From: Candidatus Kapaibacterium sp.
GTDB lineage: Bacteria; Bacteroidota; Ignavibacteria; Kapaibacteriales; UBA2268
NCBI GenBank assembly: GCA_937927515.1
Contig: CALBDO010000018.1
Coordinates: 1 to 64,000 of the forward strand
Direction of reading: 5' to 3'
DNA length: 64,000 nucleotides
The translations under genes were made by a program, and so were the position numbers. The notes below the pieces were generated by a model. That model was not told the origin of the DNA, ran no database searches, and saw only the letters and a program-made list of their open reading frames with translations. Below are positions 27,968 through 36,911 of this stretch, piece after piece. The first letter of the stretch is position 1. The number at the start of each line of letters is the position of its first letter.

Positions 27968-29059
27968 TTAGTGTTTCTCTGCAAGTAGCAATCCTTGGTT
28001 CAATATCTCTGTTTGTTCCAAAATTCTCAGATTCTCTATGATAGGTAAAAGTTCGCCTTCCATCACTTCGCTTAATGTATAGTTTTTCTGTTCACCTTCT
28101 AAACGATGGTCGGTCACTCTATTCTGTGGCCAGTTGTATGTTCTTATTTTTTCCGAGCGGTCACCAGTTTTAACCATTGCTCTTCTTTGGGTGGTTATTT
28201 CCTCTTGCTGTTTTTTCAATTCCATTTCATACAGACGTGCTCGCAAGACTTTCATCGCTTTCTCGCGATTTTTTAATTGCGACCTTTCATCCTGGCAAGA
28301 TACAACAATACCAGTTGGTAGGTGGGTGATACGAACGGCGGTCTCGACTTTGTTCACATTTTGGCCACCTTTACCTCCGGAGCGAAATATATCGATACGG
28401 AGCTCGTCTTCATTTATTTCAATATCGATTTCATCTGCTTCTGGCAATACAGCTACTGTAGCTGCCGATGTATGTATTCTGCCATTAGCTTCGGTTTCGG
28501 GCACTCGCTGGACCCTATGTACTCCACTTTCGTATTTCATAATTCCATAGACATCGTCGCCACTTATCGAAAAAATTATTTCTTTGAAACCACCTCGTTC
28601 ACCTTCGTTGAAATCTATGACTTCAATTTTAAATCCCATCTTCTCGGCAAATTTTTGATACATTCTGAATAAATCACCGACAAATAAGCCAGCCTCGTCG
28701 CCACCAGTACCAGCTCGAATCTCCACAATACAGTTTTTTAAATCGTTCATATCTCTTGGGATAAGCATTATTTTTAGTTCTTCTTCCAATTGCTCTCTTT
28801 TCTTTTGCAAAATTTCAATCTCTTCGTAGGCTAAATCTTTAAGTTCAGGCTCCACATTTCCTTTCACTAATTCATAATTCGACTCGATTTCATTGGTTAC
28901 TTTAATGTATTCCTTTGCTTTATTAACTATTGGCGTCAGATACTTAAATTCTCTTGAATACTCTTTAAATTTCTTTACGTCCTTTAGGATATCAACGTTG
29001 TTGAGCTCGTTTTGCACAAATTCATATCTCTCTATCAAATTTTCTAACTTTTCTTTCAT
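27968..29059 (-). CDS. prfA: Peptide chain release factor 1
   Basis: 363 aa, the usual length. RF1 recognises UAA/UAG stop codons and releases the peptide. Visible features: GTGGDEAGLF (~117-126), the PxT stop-recognition tripeptide Pro187-Glu-Thr189 in RVQRVPETE (E. coli has PAT), and the hydrolysis motif GGQ at 231-233 within SGGKGGQNVNK. The middle PET residue is a minor variation. No prmC methylase gene is adjacent. Confidence 0.97.
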   Translation of the reverse strand: MKEKLENLIERYEFVQNELNNVDILKDVKKFKEYSREFKYLTPIVNKAKEYIKVTNEIESNYELVKGNVEPELKDLAYEEIEILQKKREQLEEELKIMLIPRDMNDLKNCIVEIRAGTGGDEAGLFVGDLFRMYQKFAEKMGFKIEVIDFNEGERGGFKEIIFSISGDDVYGIMKYESGVHRVQRVPETEANGRIHTSAATVAVLPEADEIDIEINEDELRIDIFRSGGKGGQNVNKVETAVRITHLPTGIVVSCQDERSQLKNREKAMKVLRARLYEMELKKQQEEITTQRRAMVKTGDRSEKIRTYNWPQNRVTDHRLEGEQKNYTLSEVMEGELLPIIENLRILEQTEILNQGLLLAEKH

Positions 29060-29200
29060 AATATTATACCATCTTAAACAAATGAAAGACGAATATTTTT
29101 ACATTAAAATTTTAATACGAAATCTCAAACTTGTGGTCACTCCCAAATTAATCTTCCTAAAAGTTTTTTTAATAATTTTGTATTTTCGATTGTATTTTAT

Positions 29201-30010
29201 ATGTTCACATTAAAACTTTTTAAAATTCTCTTGTTTACTCTTTTTTTATGGAATTTTTCTTATTCCCAAGTAAAAATTACTATACCACAAACTTTTATTA
29301 ATCGTGGCCAGCTTGATACTATTGTTGTTTTGGGCGATTTCTCGGGTTTCAATTTTGGTAAAATTAATCTTATCTTTCAATTCAATGCTTTTCTAATTGA
29401 TGTAAAAAAAGTTGTCTCGAACTCTGAGTATCTTATTACAGAATCTGAGCCAAGTTTTAGAGTTCTGCTGAACAATTTAAGTGATGCAACTCTTCAAATT
29501 TCTTCGTCAAGCACAAACAACAATATAAAGAAGGAAAATATTCTCTGCAAGATTATAGTTGAGGGTCTGGTCTACAAAGACTCTGTCGATACGATTAAAC
29601 TTTTGCAGGTAGCGCTCGACGATATCCCTGTTGACTACCTGTTTATCGGTGGAATTATCAATGTTAGAGGACCACTCGTAGTTCCAGTAAAAAAGAATTA
29701 CCTATCGGAGGGATTTCCAACTCCTACGTCCAACAGAGTTTACTTCCGATTCGGCATTGTTGAAAGTTCCGTGGTTGAGATTGTAGTATATAATTCAAAT
29801 GGAGAAATTGTCTTATCATCAGTTCAAGATGAAGAATACTTTAAAGTTTTGGGAAAAAATCGAGAGATTTCTCTAAAAGAAAAATTAGACGACGGTGATT
29901 ATTTATTGGAACTTTCTCTCCCTTTTGATTTATCCAGTGGTGTGTACTTTTTAGGATTGAACGCTTATTCAATTGGGTCGTTTCGTTCAAAATTTATCAT
30001 TGTAAAATGA
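29201..30010 (+). CDS. Secreted cohesin-fold-like protein with T9SS-type tail
   Basis: 269 aa. Signal peptide MFTLKLFKILLFTLFLWNFSYSQ in two halves, cleaved near residue 23. Residues ~25-150 resemble a cohesin or dockerin-partner-like beta-sandwich (FSGFNFGKINLIFQFN ... ILCKIIVEGLV). The remainder looks like a T9SS beta domain (VEIVVYNSNGEIVLSS, LSSGVYFLGL). The next gene starts within its stop codon (ATGA overlap), indicating coupled expression. Family assignment is by pattern only. Confidence 0.65.
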   Translation: MFTLKLFKILLFTLFLWNFSYSQVKITIPQTFINRGQLDTIVVLGDFSGFNFGKINLIFQFNAFLIDVKKVVSNSEYLITESEPSFRVLLNNLSDATLQISSSSTNNNIKKENILCKIIVEGLVYKDSVDTIKLLQVALDDIPVDYLFIGGIINVRGPLVVPVKKNYLSEGFPTPTSNRVYFRFGIVESSVVEIVVYNSNGEIVLSSVQDEEYFKVLGKNREISLKEKLDDGDYLLELSLPFDLSSGVYFLGLNAYSIGSFRSKFIIVK

Positions 30011-32406
30011 ATAGTCATAAATTTTCCTTTCCATTCAAAATTGCTTACTATATAATTTCTCTTTTTTTGATATTTAATCCCTGTTTGGCCCAGCAAAGAG
30101 AAGAAACACAGCTCGAACCCCTAAAATCTTCGAAGACACAATTAGTTAAGATACCGGTCGGGAATGAATTTTGGATTTGTTTTATGAAGAATTATCAGGA
30201 AAGTGACCCTAAAAGACCCGCAGGTGAGCTTTTCTTGGAGCTTTTCCTTACTGGCGAAGAGGATACTAAAGTGATTATTGAGATACCTGGTATAAACTAT
30301 CGAACAGAAATTTTTGTTCGTGGAAAAACTATTCAAAATGTTCGTATTCCATCATTGGCCCAAGTTAAAAGCTTCCATGTTGTTGAAAAGCTAGCTGTAC
30401 ACATTGTTTCTCAGAAACCAATATTCGTTTATGGCTTGAATAGGAGATTTCAAACCACTGATACATTTCTTGCCTTTCCTGTTGAGGTTCTTGGAACTGA
30501 TTACAGAGTGATGTGCTACACTGTATCGATTGAAATGCTTCCAATATTTGCAATCGTCGCCACAGAAAACAACACCGAAGTAACTGTTATCCCTTCTTTT
30601 GATACTGAATTTCACCCGGCTAACCAGCCTTTCAAAATTAACTTAAATAAAGGGGAAGTTTATCAAGTTGCAGCGAAATTTGTCCAATCTCCTAAGTGCG
30701 ATTTGACTGGTTCTATCGTCCGTGCAAATAAAAAAATTGCTGTTTTTAGCGGTCATCAATGTGCATATGTCCCAACTAACAAGTCGGCTTGTAATCATCT
30801 TGTAGAGCAAATGCCACCTATTCCATCATGGGGTAAGCATTTTTACTTGGGAATCTTAAAGCCGAGGAGGAATTATACCTTCCGGGTTTTAGCAAATGAA
30901 CAGGATACAAGAGTTTTTATTGATGGAAATTTAGTGAGAACCCTCGGTGCTGGCGAATACTTCGATAGTTTGGTCGACAAACCATTGCAAATCACTGCCA
31001 ACAAACCTATCTTGGTTGCACAGTTCTCCCACGGATACAATATCGGAGATTCCATTGGCGACCCAATGATGCTGCTTGTTAGTCCCACTCAACAATTCTT
31101 GAAAAGTTACCGCTTTGCAACACCTGTGAATGGTGAGTGGCGACACTTTATAAACGTTGTCATTCCCACTGTAGCTATTAAAAGTTTGCGTTTAAATGGT
31201 GTGCCAGTAGATTCTTCCTTGTTCGAGCAAATTGGAATTAGCCGATATTCAATTGGATATTTGCAAGTGGAATATGGCTCGCATTCTATCGAAGCCGATT
31301 TACCTTTTGGAATGTATTCTTATGGCTTTGGCTATGGCAAGGACGCTTACGATGCTTACGGAACAATGGCTGGACAGTCCTTCATTGAATACGAACCTGC
31401 AAAAGATACACTGCCCCCTCTCGTAGATGGCAATCCAACTCCAGATGGATATAGGTTGATTATTCGTGACGATAGGGAGGACGATAGCGGTCTTCAAGGT
31501 ATTTCAATCGTTGAGAAATTGGGATTCGATGTGAATGTTCCAAAAATAGAATTGGGTATGCCCCAAGCTCTTATTGAATTAAAACCTACTTTATCTGGTA
31601 TCTCGTCTCGTCTCTCTTTTATCGTAACGGATTTGGCCTTGAACTTATCAGAATGGACAATTTGTTATACTTTCGACCCTAATACTGGAGCCACCTACTA
31701 CCAAATTTACCCCGGCATTTCAGCAAAGTGCAAAGTCAATCCTGGCAACCAACTTGGTTTTTTTGGAACTGTCTCCATAGGTATTAATTCACCAAATTTC
31801 ATCAATACTGGTAATATCTCTGCGTTGGGAAATTTTCAAAGCTCAAGTGGGTTTGCTGGTTATCTTGGGGCTTATTTCTCAAAATTCCTCAACGAGAAAT
31901 TCGCCTTCGCCACTAAGTTAACAATCGAAAACTACGGTGGCGATATTGAAGCGCCAGATACAATTGTGTCTAAAATTCGTCTTACCGATGGTACTTTCGC
32001 TTCTTTTAAAGAAGGTCGAAAAATTTCTCTAAATGGCTTATTCCTTGGTTTATCTCTTGCCGGTGAATACCATGTAAATTATGGTTTTTATCTTACTTCT
32101 GGCTTTGAAATCAATATTACCCTCTCAAAATCTGTAGAGTTTTCTCGGTACATCATCAACCCGCCAAATTACACTTACATTGATGGAAAGCGCTTTTTAA
32201 TTGATGAGACTAATAATAAATTGCAATCGCTGAATAATTTACGTTTAAACTTTCTGGTTGGCTTTGGTTTCAATTATTTTTTCCATCGAAGATTTGCAGT
32301 GTTTTCGGAAGTTCTATACAAATTTCCTTTCAATAGTTTAGTAAGTGATGCCGAGTGGCAATATCATAGAATATCCATGAATTTAGGTTTAAAGTGGCGG
32401 TTTTAA
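30007..32406 (+). CDS. IgGFc-binding-domain protein with outer-membrane barrel
   Basis: 799 aa with signal peptide (cleaved near AQQ, ~29). Residues ~50-400 match the IgGFc-binding protein N-terminal domain: EFWICFMKNY, LFLTGEEDTKVII, VEVLGTDYRVMCY, VATENNTEVTVIP, FSGHQCAYVP. Residues ~580-799 read as a C-terminal outer-membrane beta-barrel of the porin/OprF-like type (GFFGTVSIGIN, GFAGYLGAYFSKFL, LRLNFLVGFGFNYF, ending LGLKWRF). No T9SS tail, so the barrel probably holds it in the outer membrane with the binding domain exposed. It overlaps the cohesin-like gene by 4 bp and abuts lhgO with no gap. Confidence 0.75.
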   Translation: MNSHKFSFPFKIAYYIISLFLIFNPCLAQQREETQLEPLKSSKTQLVKIPVGNEFWICFMKNYQESDPKRPAGELFLELFLTGEEDTKVIIEIPGINYRTEIFVRGKTIQNVRIPSLAQVKSFHVVEKLAVHIVSQKPIFVYGLNRRFQTTDTFLAFPVEVLGTDYRVMCYTVSIEMLPIFAIVATENNTEVTVIPSFDTEFHPANQPFKINLNKGEVYQVAAKFVQSPKCDLTGSIVRANKKIAVFSGHQCAYVPTNKSACNHLVEQMPPIPSWGKHFYLGILKPRRNYTFRVLANEQDTRVFIDGNLVRTLGAGEYFDSLVDKPLQITANKPILVAQFSHGYNIGDSIGDPMMLLVSPTQQFLKSYRFATPVNGEWRHFINVVIPTVAIKSLRLNGVPVDSSLFEQIGISRYSIGYLQVEYGSHSIEADLPFGMYSYGFGYGKDAYDAYGTMAGQSFIEYEPAKDTLPPLVDGNPTPDGYRLIIRDDREDDSGLQGISIVEKLGFDVNVPKIELGMPQALIELKPTLSGISSRLSFIVTDLALNLSEWTICYTFDPNTGATYYQIYPGISAKCKVNPGNQLGFFGTVSIGINSPNFINTGNISALGNFQSSSGFAGYLGAYFSKFLNEKFAFATKLTIENYGGDIEAPDTIVSKIRLTDGTFASFKEGRKISLNGLFLGLSLAGEYHVNYGFYLTSGFEINITLSKSVEFSRYIINPPNYTYIDGKRFLIDETNNKLQSLNNLRLNFLVGFGFNYFFHRRFAVFSEVLYKFPFNSLVSDAEWQYHRISMNLGLKWRF

Positions 32407-33531
32407 ATGGATTTCGATGTTGTGGTAATTGGCGGCGGAGTGGTTGGTTTGTCTGCTGCAAACTTTCTCTCAAAGGATTATTCAGTTCTTTTGGTCGAAA
32501 AACATCCCTCTTTTGGCTGTGAAACCTCCTCTCGAAATAGCGAGGTAATTCATTCTGGTATATATTATCCAAAACACACACTCAAAGCTAAGCTTTGCCG
32601 AGAAGGTAACAAATCGCTATATGAGTGGTGTGAAAGGAATAATGTTCCTTTCAAAAGAATTGGTAAATTGATAGTCGCTGCGGAAACCCAAGAGTTGCCC
32701 TTATTGGCCAAACTTTTAGAAAACGCTAAAGATAATGGAATCGATAATATATCTATGTTAACTGGTGAAGAAGTATCGAAGATGGAGCCAAATGTCAAAT
32801 CTATTGCAGGGCTTTGGGTAGAGTCCACTGGAATTGTCGATAGCCATAGATTGATGGAATCTATTTTTGCTTCTGCACAGTCCAATGGCTGTAGTTTTGC
32901 ATTTCGCCACTGTGTCGATGCAATTAGATTTTGTGGAGATTGTTATGAACTAACCGTTTCAACAGACACTGGAGATGTTTTTTCATTCTCATCTAAGTTT
33001 GTTGTAAATTCTGCTGGTTTGTATAGTGACCTTGTTTGTTCTCTTTTAGGACTTGATATTGATGCTTTAGGTTATAGGTTGTTATGGGCAAAGGGACATT
33101 ACTTCAGAGTTCATCCATCCAAACAACATCTTGTAAATCATCTTATATATCCTGTCCCACCAATAGACTCACCTTTTTTAGGTATTCATCTAACAATTGA
33201 ACTTAGTGGCGGTTTAAAATTAGGTCCCGATATTGTTTTTCTTGACAAAAGAATACTAGATTACACAGTTCGAGAAGAACTAAGAGAAATATTTTATCAA
33301 TCTGTCAGCAGATACCTCACTGGCTTGACCCCATCCGACTTAATGCCAGACCAAGCTGGCATCCGTCCAAAGTTGAAGTACTATCGAGAGTATCCCGATT
33401 TCATAATCAAAGAAGAAAGTAAAAATGGTTTTCCGGGTTTTATCAACTTAGTTGGAATAGAATCACCTGGCTTGACTTGTTGCTTGGAAATTGGCAAGTT
33501 TGTTGCCAACTTGGTGAATAATATTTCTTAA
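32407..33531 (+). CDS. lhgO: L-2-hydroxyglutarate oxidase/dehydrogenase (LhgO family)
   Basis: 374 aa FAD-dependent oxidoreductase of the DAO superfamily. VVVIGGGVVGLSAANFLS (5-22) is the FAD dinucleotide-binding loop. SSRNSEVIHSGIYYP (~40-55) and KAKLCREGN are typical of L-2-hydroxyglutarate dehydrogenases. The C-terminal INLVGIESPGLTCCLEIG is the FAD-closing segment. These remove L-2-hydroxyglutarate, formed by side activity of malate/lactate dehydrogenases, passing electrons to quinone. Start ATG immediately follows the upstream stop. Confidence 0.88.
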   Translation: MDFDVVVIGGGVVGLSAANFLSKDYSVLLVEKHPSFGCETSSRNSEVIHSGIYYPKHTLKAKLCREGNKSLYEWCERNNVPFKRIGKLIVAAETQELPLLAKLLENAKDNGIDNISMLTGEEVSKMEPNVKSIAGLWVESTGIVDSHRLMESIFASAQSNGCSFAFRHCVDAIRFCGDCYELTVSTDTGDVFSFSSKFVVNSAGLYSDLVCSLLGLDIDALGYRLLWAKGHYFRVHPSKQHLVNHLIYPVPPIDSPFLGIHLTIELSGGLKLGPDIVFLDKRILDYTVREELREIFYQSVSRYLTGLTPSDLMPDQAGIRPKLKYYREYPDFIIKEESKNGFPGFINLVGIESPGLTCCLEIGKFVANLVNNIS

Positions 33532-33589
33532 AAGAAATGACTAAATTTACCATCAATGTGTTAATTTTCATTTTCTTTTTTTGTTAAAA

Positions 33590-34879
33590 ATGAAAAAAGT
33601 ACAACCCAAGAAAAAAAGGAAGTCCAAGATTTTTATCTATTTCCTTTGGGGAATGGTTTTTCTGTTGTTGATAGGCTTAGCTACAGCTGTTTATTTCTCT
33701 GTGTTTTATCCTGGGGAGAATTTTAAAACAGATAATTATCAAACTGGTAATTTAATAAGTGCTAAGCAAACCGATTCCAATTTCGTCAAAGCTGTTAGCC
33801 AGGACTCTACTGATAATTATATAACCTTTAGCAGTTACAACGATTTTGTCAATTATGATACTCAAAGTGCAGAGTCCTTGCATCCACGGTATACTGGTCG
33901 AAGAATTAACATTGCAATCATAGGACTGGACTCTAGAATTGGTACAAATAGCAACCACGCCGATGCAAACCATATACTGTCCATTCTCGTAGACAGTGGA
34001 AAGATAGAAATTATCTCGGTGCCGAGGGATACTCCAGCAAATGCCGGTTTCGACGATAGCACTGGGCAGAATAAATTAACAGTTGTTCGCGCTGTTCTTG
34101 GTCGCAACGCACATTTATCTGAATTAGCAAGAATCGCACAACTCGACCAAATTCATTATTACGTCGAGGTCGTGTTTTCTCAAGTTGTTGGTTTCTTGGA
34201 ATTTCTTGGTTATCGGGACCCAAAATCGACCCTGCAGTTGCTGCGTTCTCGGAAAGGACTTGGCGGTGATGATTATCAAAGATGTTACAACCAGGCTCAA
34301 TTCATTCGTCAGATGATTTTGAAACATTTTAATAAGATAAATGATGGACTTTTTGGAGATTTGTTGATTCGAGGCGGTTTGTCTCTTGTAAGCACAAATC
34401 TAACCTATGATGTTGTGGATAGGATAGTCTCCAAATTAAATATGTATGGTTTTCCACGTTCCCAATCAGACATATACATCAAGATTCGCCCTCCAATGCA
34501 AATGAAATTAAAAGTTTACGACTTTACAGACCAGCAAATTGTTGATAGGCTAATAAAGCAAATTGAAAATTTTAATATCAAAAATAATGAAAGAGACACG
34601 AACCGAGTAGATGTATCTGCTTTGTTGCATAAAACTCTTAGCCTTGCCGAAGCGGATACTGCCAAAAACCCTAAAAGGGTTGTTACTCGTTTGTCGAATT
34701 TTTATAGTCAAAGGGCTTGGTTGCAAATCGAAGACAATAAAGAGAGAGAAACCATACGCCAAAGGTTTGAGAATTGCCTTGTTTCTGCCTATAAAAAATT
34801 GAATCAGCCCTCAAATGCATTAAGAGTTCAAGAGGAAATTCGTTTGGAAAGGGAATTTTTTAATCTTAAACATAAATAG
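33590..34879 (+). CDS. LytR-CpsA-Psr (LCP) family membrane protein
   Basis: 429 aa from ATG 33590 (a TTG lies three codons upstream). Basic N-terminus, one membrane helix (~15-35), then a periplasmic LCP domain (~100-290): INIAIIGLDSRIG, ADANHILSILVD and EIISVPRDT carry the Asp and Arg residues expected around the phosphate-lipid site. The C-terminal ~120 residues are helical and charged. LCP enzymes attach glycopolymers to peptidoglycan in Gram-positives; in Gram-negative Bacteroidota/Ignavibacteria relatives their substrate is unclear. Followed 10 bp later by sixA. Confidence 0.82.
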   Translation: MKKVQPKKKRKSKIFIYFLWGMVFLLLIGLATAVYFSVFYPGENFKTDNYQTGNLISAKQTDSNFVKAVSQDSTDNYITFSSYNDFVNYDTQSAESLHPRYTGRRINIAIIGLDSRIGTNSNHADANHILSILVDSGKIEIISVPRDTPANAGFDDSTGQNKLTVVRAVLGRNAHLSELARIAQLDQIHYYVEVVFSQVVGFLEFLGYRDPKSTLQLLRSRKGLGGDDYQRCYNQAQFIRQMILKHFNKINDGLFGDLLIRGGLSLVSTNLTYDVVDRIVSKLNMYGFPRSQSDIYIKIRPPMQMKLKVYDFTDQQIVDRLIKQIENFNIKNNERDTNRVDVSALLHKTLSLAEADTAKNPKRVVTRLSNFYSQRAWLQIEDNKERETIRQRFENCLVSAYKKLNQPSNALRVQEEIRLEREFFNLKHK

Positions 34880-34889
34880 GTCCTATACT

Positions 34890-35393
34890 ATGAAAACACT
34901 TGTTCTAATTAGACATTCAAAATCGGATTGGTCGGACCCAAACTTGACAGACATCGAAAGACCTTTGAACAAAAGAGGTAAACGCGATGCTCCATTTATG
35001 GCATCTTTAATAAAAGAAAAAGGTCTCGTACCAGATTTAATTCTGACAAGCCCTGCAGAAAGGGCGTTGCAAACTGTAAAGTATTTTGTCGAAGAGTTTA
35101 AGCTCGATAAATCGAAAATAGTAATTCGCGAGGAAATTTATTCACTAGGCTCTCTTGCAATACGGAAATTGATTTCTCAGATGGACGACAGCCATAATGT
35201 AATTTTTCTCTTTGGTCACAACCCAGATTTGAGTACTTTGGCAAATCAATTACTCGATGTTTTTATAGAGAATATTCCAACAACAGGAATCGTTTGTATT
35301 GATTTTGATTTTGAGAGTTGGAAAGAAATACTTAACAATAAAGGTAAACTTCGATTTTTTGAATACCCCAAAAAATACTTTAAGAAAAAATAA
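34890..35393 (+). CDS. sixA: SixA-type histidine phosphatase
   Basis: 167 aa. LIRHSKSDW at the N-terminus is the RHG phosphate site with His9 as nucleophile. LTSPAERALQTV (~50-61) and FLFGHNPDL with the second catalytic His (~110) complete the set. SixA relatives dephosphorylate phosphohistidine in phosphotransfer proteins; many homologues have other small phosphate esters as substrates. Its stop abuts the stop of the convergent gene at 35394 with no spacer. Confidence 0.88.
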   Translation: MKTLVLIRHSKSDWSDPNLTDIERPLNKRGKRDAPFMASLIKEKGLVPDLILTSPAERALQTVKYFVEEFKLDKSKIVIREEIYSLGSLAIRKLISQMDDSHNVIFLFGHNPDLSTLANQLLDVFIENIPTTGIVCIDFDFESWKEILNNKGKLRFFEYPKKYFKKK

Positions 35394-36194
35394 TTACTTT
35401 TTCTCCTGTATATCGGTTTTCAATATGCCACTGATAGAAATTTCTAAATTATGATGCAGTTTGTTGTCTCTTACATTGCCTGGATTTTTCTGACTTTTTT
35501 TCGAACCTTTAGGGGACTCCGCCTCGGTTATGTAATCCACTTGGTAGGAGTACTTTCGCTCGGGCATTTTGCAAGAGACTAATAACTGGTTGATTTTTTC
35601 AATTAAAGTTTTAGAAAACTCTTCTGCCTTCTCTTTCGCCGTGATAGTAATTTTTTTCTTCTTCTTACCCTCGAGAATAGTTTTGGTTTCCGATTTAAAT
35701 TGGTTAAGTTCAATTATAAGTTTAATTGTATAATTTAATTTAGGAGTAAATTTATTCAAATTGCAGATAAACTGCAATGCATCTCTGCCTGCATTTGTTA
35801 AGTCTTGGGTGTTGGCATCAAAACCTTTAACTTTTTTTAGAACCAAGCCAACTTCGAATGGGAGGAAATAAAGGGCAACATTTTGTTCTGTATACTGTTC
35901 GCCAATAGAAATGTTGATTGTCAAAGGGTCGATACATAACCAATTATCAGATTGTACAGAGTATTCCCCAGAAGAACTAAGAGGAATAAAAAAAGAGCCA
36001 TCAGAGGAGGACTTTACTTGAATCTTCTTGCCATCATTTTGCACTAAAAAAAATTTTGTTTCAATCGGTGTCATAGTTTTATAATTAAACACACGACCTT
36101 TAAGCAGAACAGTAGACTTTATTCCACTGTTCTGCGAAAAAATGGCCGTTATGGAGAACAAAAAGCTTAAGATAAAAAAAACGGATAAATTCAT
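35394..36194 (-). CDS. Exported protein with carboxypeptidase-regulatory and degenerate OmpA-like domains
   Basis: 266 aa with signal peptide (cleaved near residue 20). Residues ~27-110 look like a CarboxypepD_reg-like beta-sandwich (LLKGRVFNYKTMTPIETKFFLV). Residues ~125-260 follow the OmpA-domain order of helix-strand-AKEKAEEFSKTLIEKI-strand, but without the conserved peptidoglycan-binding Asp/Arg pair that I would expect. A Lys-rich insertion (KGKKKKKITI-like) lies in the middle. Function unknown; possibly an OmpA-fold periplasmic protein that no longer binds peptidoglycan. Confidence 0.6.
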   Translation of the reverse strand: MNLSVFFILSFLFSITAIFSQNSGIKSTVLLKGRVFNYKTMTPIETKFFLVQNDGKKIQVKSSSDGSFFIPLSSSGEYSVQSDNWLCIDPLTINISIGEQYTEQNVALYFLPFEVGLVLKKVKGFDANTQDLTNAGRDALQFICNLNKFTPKLNYTIKLIIELNQFKSETKTILEGKKKKKITITAKEKAEEFSKTLIEKINQLLVSCKMPERKYSYQVDYITEAESPKGSKKSQKNPGNVRDNKLHHNLEISISGILKTDIQEKK

Positions 36195-36218
36195 TTAATA
36201 AAAGAAGTTGTGAATAGG

Positions 36219-36314
36219 CTATCTATTCTTCTTCTTGTGTCGGTTTTTACGCAATCTTTTCTTTCTTTTGTGAGTATTCATTTTGTGTCGTTTCCTTTTT
36301 CTCCCGCAAGGCAT
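36219..36314 (-). CDS. 31-aa AURKAIP1/COX24-type basic protein
   Basis: ATG 36314 to stop 36221-36219, encoding MPCGRKRKRHKMNTHKRKKR followed by LRKNRHKKKNR. Preceded by GGAGAGG seven bases upstream. The sequence is over half Lys/Arg and matches the tiny conserved AURKAIP1/COX24-domain proteins of Bacteroidota relatives, related to mitochondrial ribosomal protein mS38. It probably binds the small ribosomal subunit. Too short for most gene finders. It lies 15 bp downstream of HU on the same strand. Confidence 0.85.
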   Translation of the reverse strand: MPCGRKRKRHKMNTHKRKKRLRKNRHKKKNR

Positions 36315-36329
36315 AGTCAATCCTCTCCT

Positions 36330-36641
36330 TTATTCAATTTCTTTATGATTCATATTATGGTTTACCTTTTTCATAAACTCTGGCGATGGTTTAAATATTG
36401 GAACTATTCGCTTTTCCAACGGTACAACGTCACCAGTTTTGGGATTTCGTGCAATACGTGGCTTCCTTTCTTTCGATTTAAATACACCAAAGCCACGCAA
36501 TTCAATTCTTTTGCCGTTCGACACTGCATTCATAATGGAAGTAAGAACACCATCGACAACAGCCTTTGTTTCGATTTTCGTCAAACCCGTTGCTTTTGCT
36601 ATTTCGTCTACGATGTTCGCCTTTGTCACATTGTTTGCCAT
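36330..36641 (-). CDS. HU-family DNA-binding protein
   Basis: 103 aa. N-terminal dimerisation helices (ANIVDEIAKATGLTKIETKAVVDGV) and the beta-arm signature GKRIELRGFGVFKSKERKPR with ARNPKTGD, which inserts prolines into the DNA minor groove. It compacts and bends chromosomal DNA. The C-terminal ~12 residues (NHNMNHKEIE) extend past the normal HU end. Followed closely by the 31-aa ribosomal-type gene. Confidence 0.95.
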   Translation of the reverse strand: MANNVTKANIVDEIAKATGLTKIETKAVVDGVLTSIMNAVSNGKRIELRGFGVFKSKERKPRIARNPKTGDVVPLEKRIVPIFKPSPEFMKKVNHNMNHKEIE

Positions 36642-36852
36642 GTTTTCTCAATTAATTTAATTATACATAAAGAAATGCAAAATTAAGAAACTTGAATGAA
36701 TTATAAAACAAAATAATCTACTGTAAGATTGTTGCTTTATTTTAAATAGGTTTAATGCATTTTTAAAATTGATTTTTGTATTTGAATGCTGATGCATAAA
36801 TGAATTTTAGACTTTGGGGAATAATTTTAAAAAATATAAAAATAATTTTTTT

Positions 36853-36893
36853 AAACAAGCGTTTAATTAATTTTTTTAAACAATCGTTTGTTT
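36853..36893. promoter_or_regulatory. Two candidate TetR operators
   Basis: AAACAAGCGTTT (36853-36864) and AAACAATCGTTTGTTT (36878-36893) share the pattern AAAC-N4-GTTT, palindromic at its arms, spaced about 25 bp centre to centre. They lie 19-59 bp before the TetR gene start. TetR-family repressors commonly bind such palindromes in their own promoter, so these probably autoregulate the efflux operon. Confidence 0.6.
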
Positions 36894-36911
36894 TAAAAAA
36901 ATGGAGCAATT

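Noticed and set aside
36210..36686. 158-aa plus-strand ORF
   Set aside because: Antisense to HU and to the 31-aa basic protein, both well supported.
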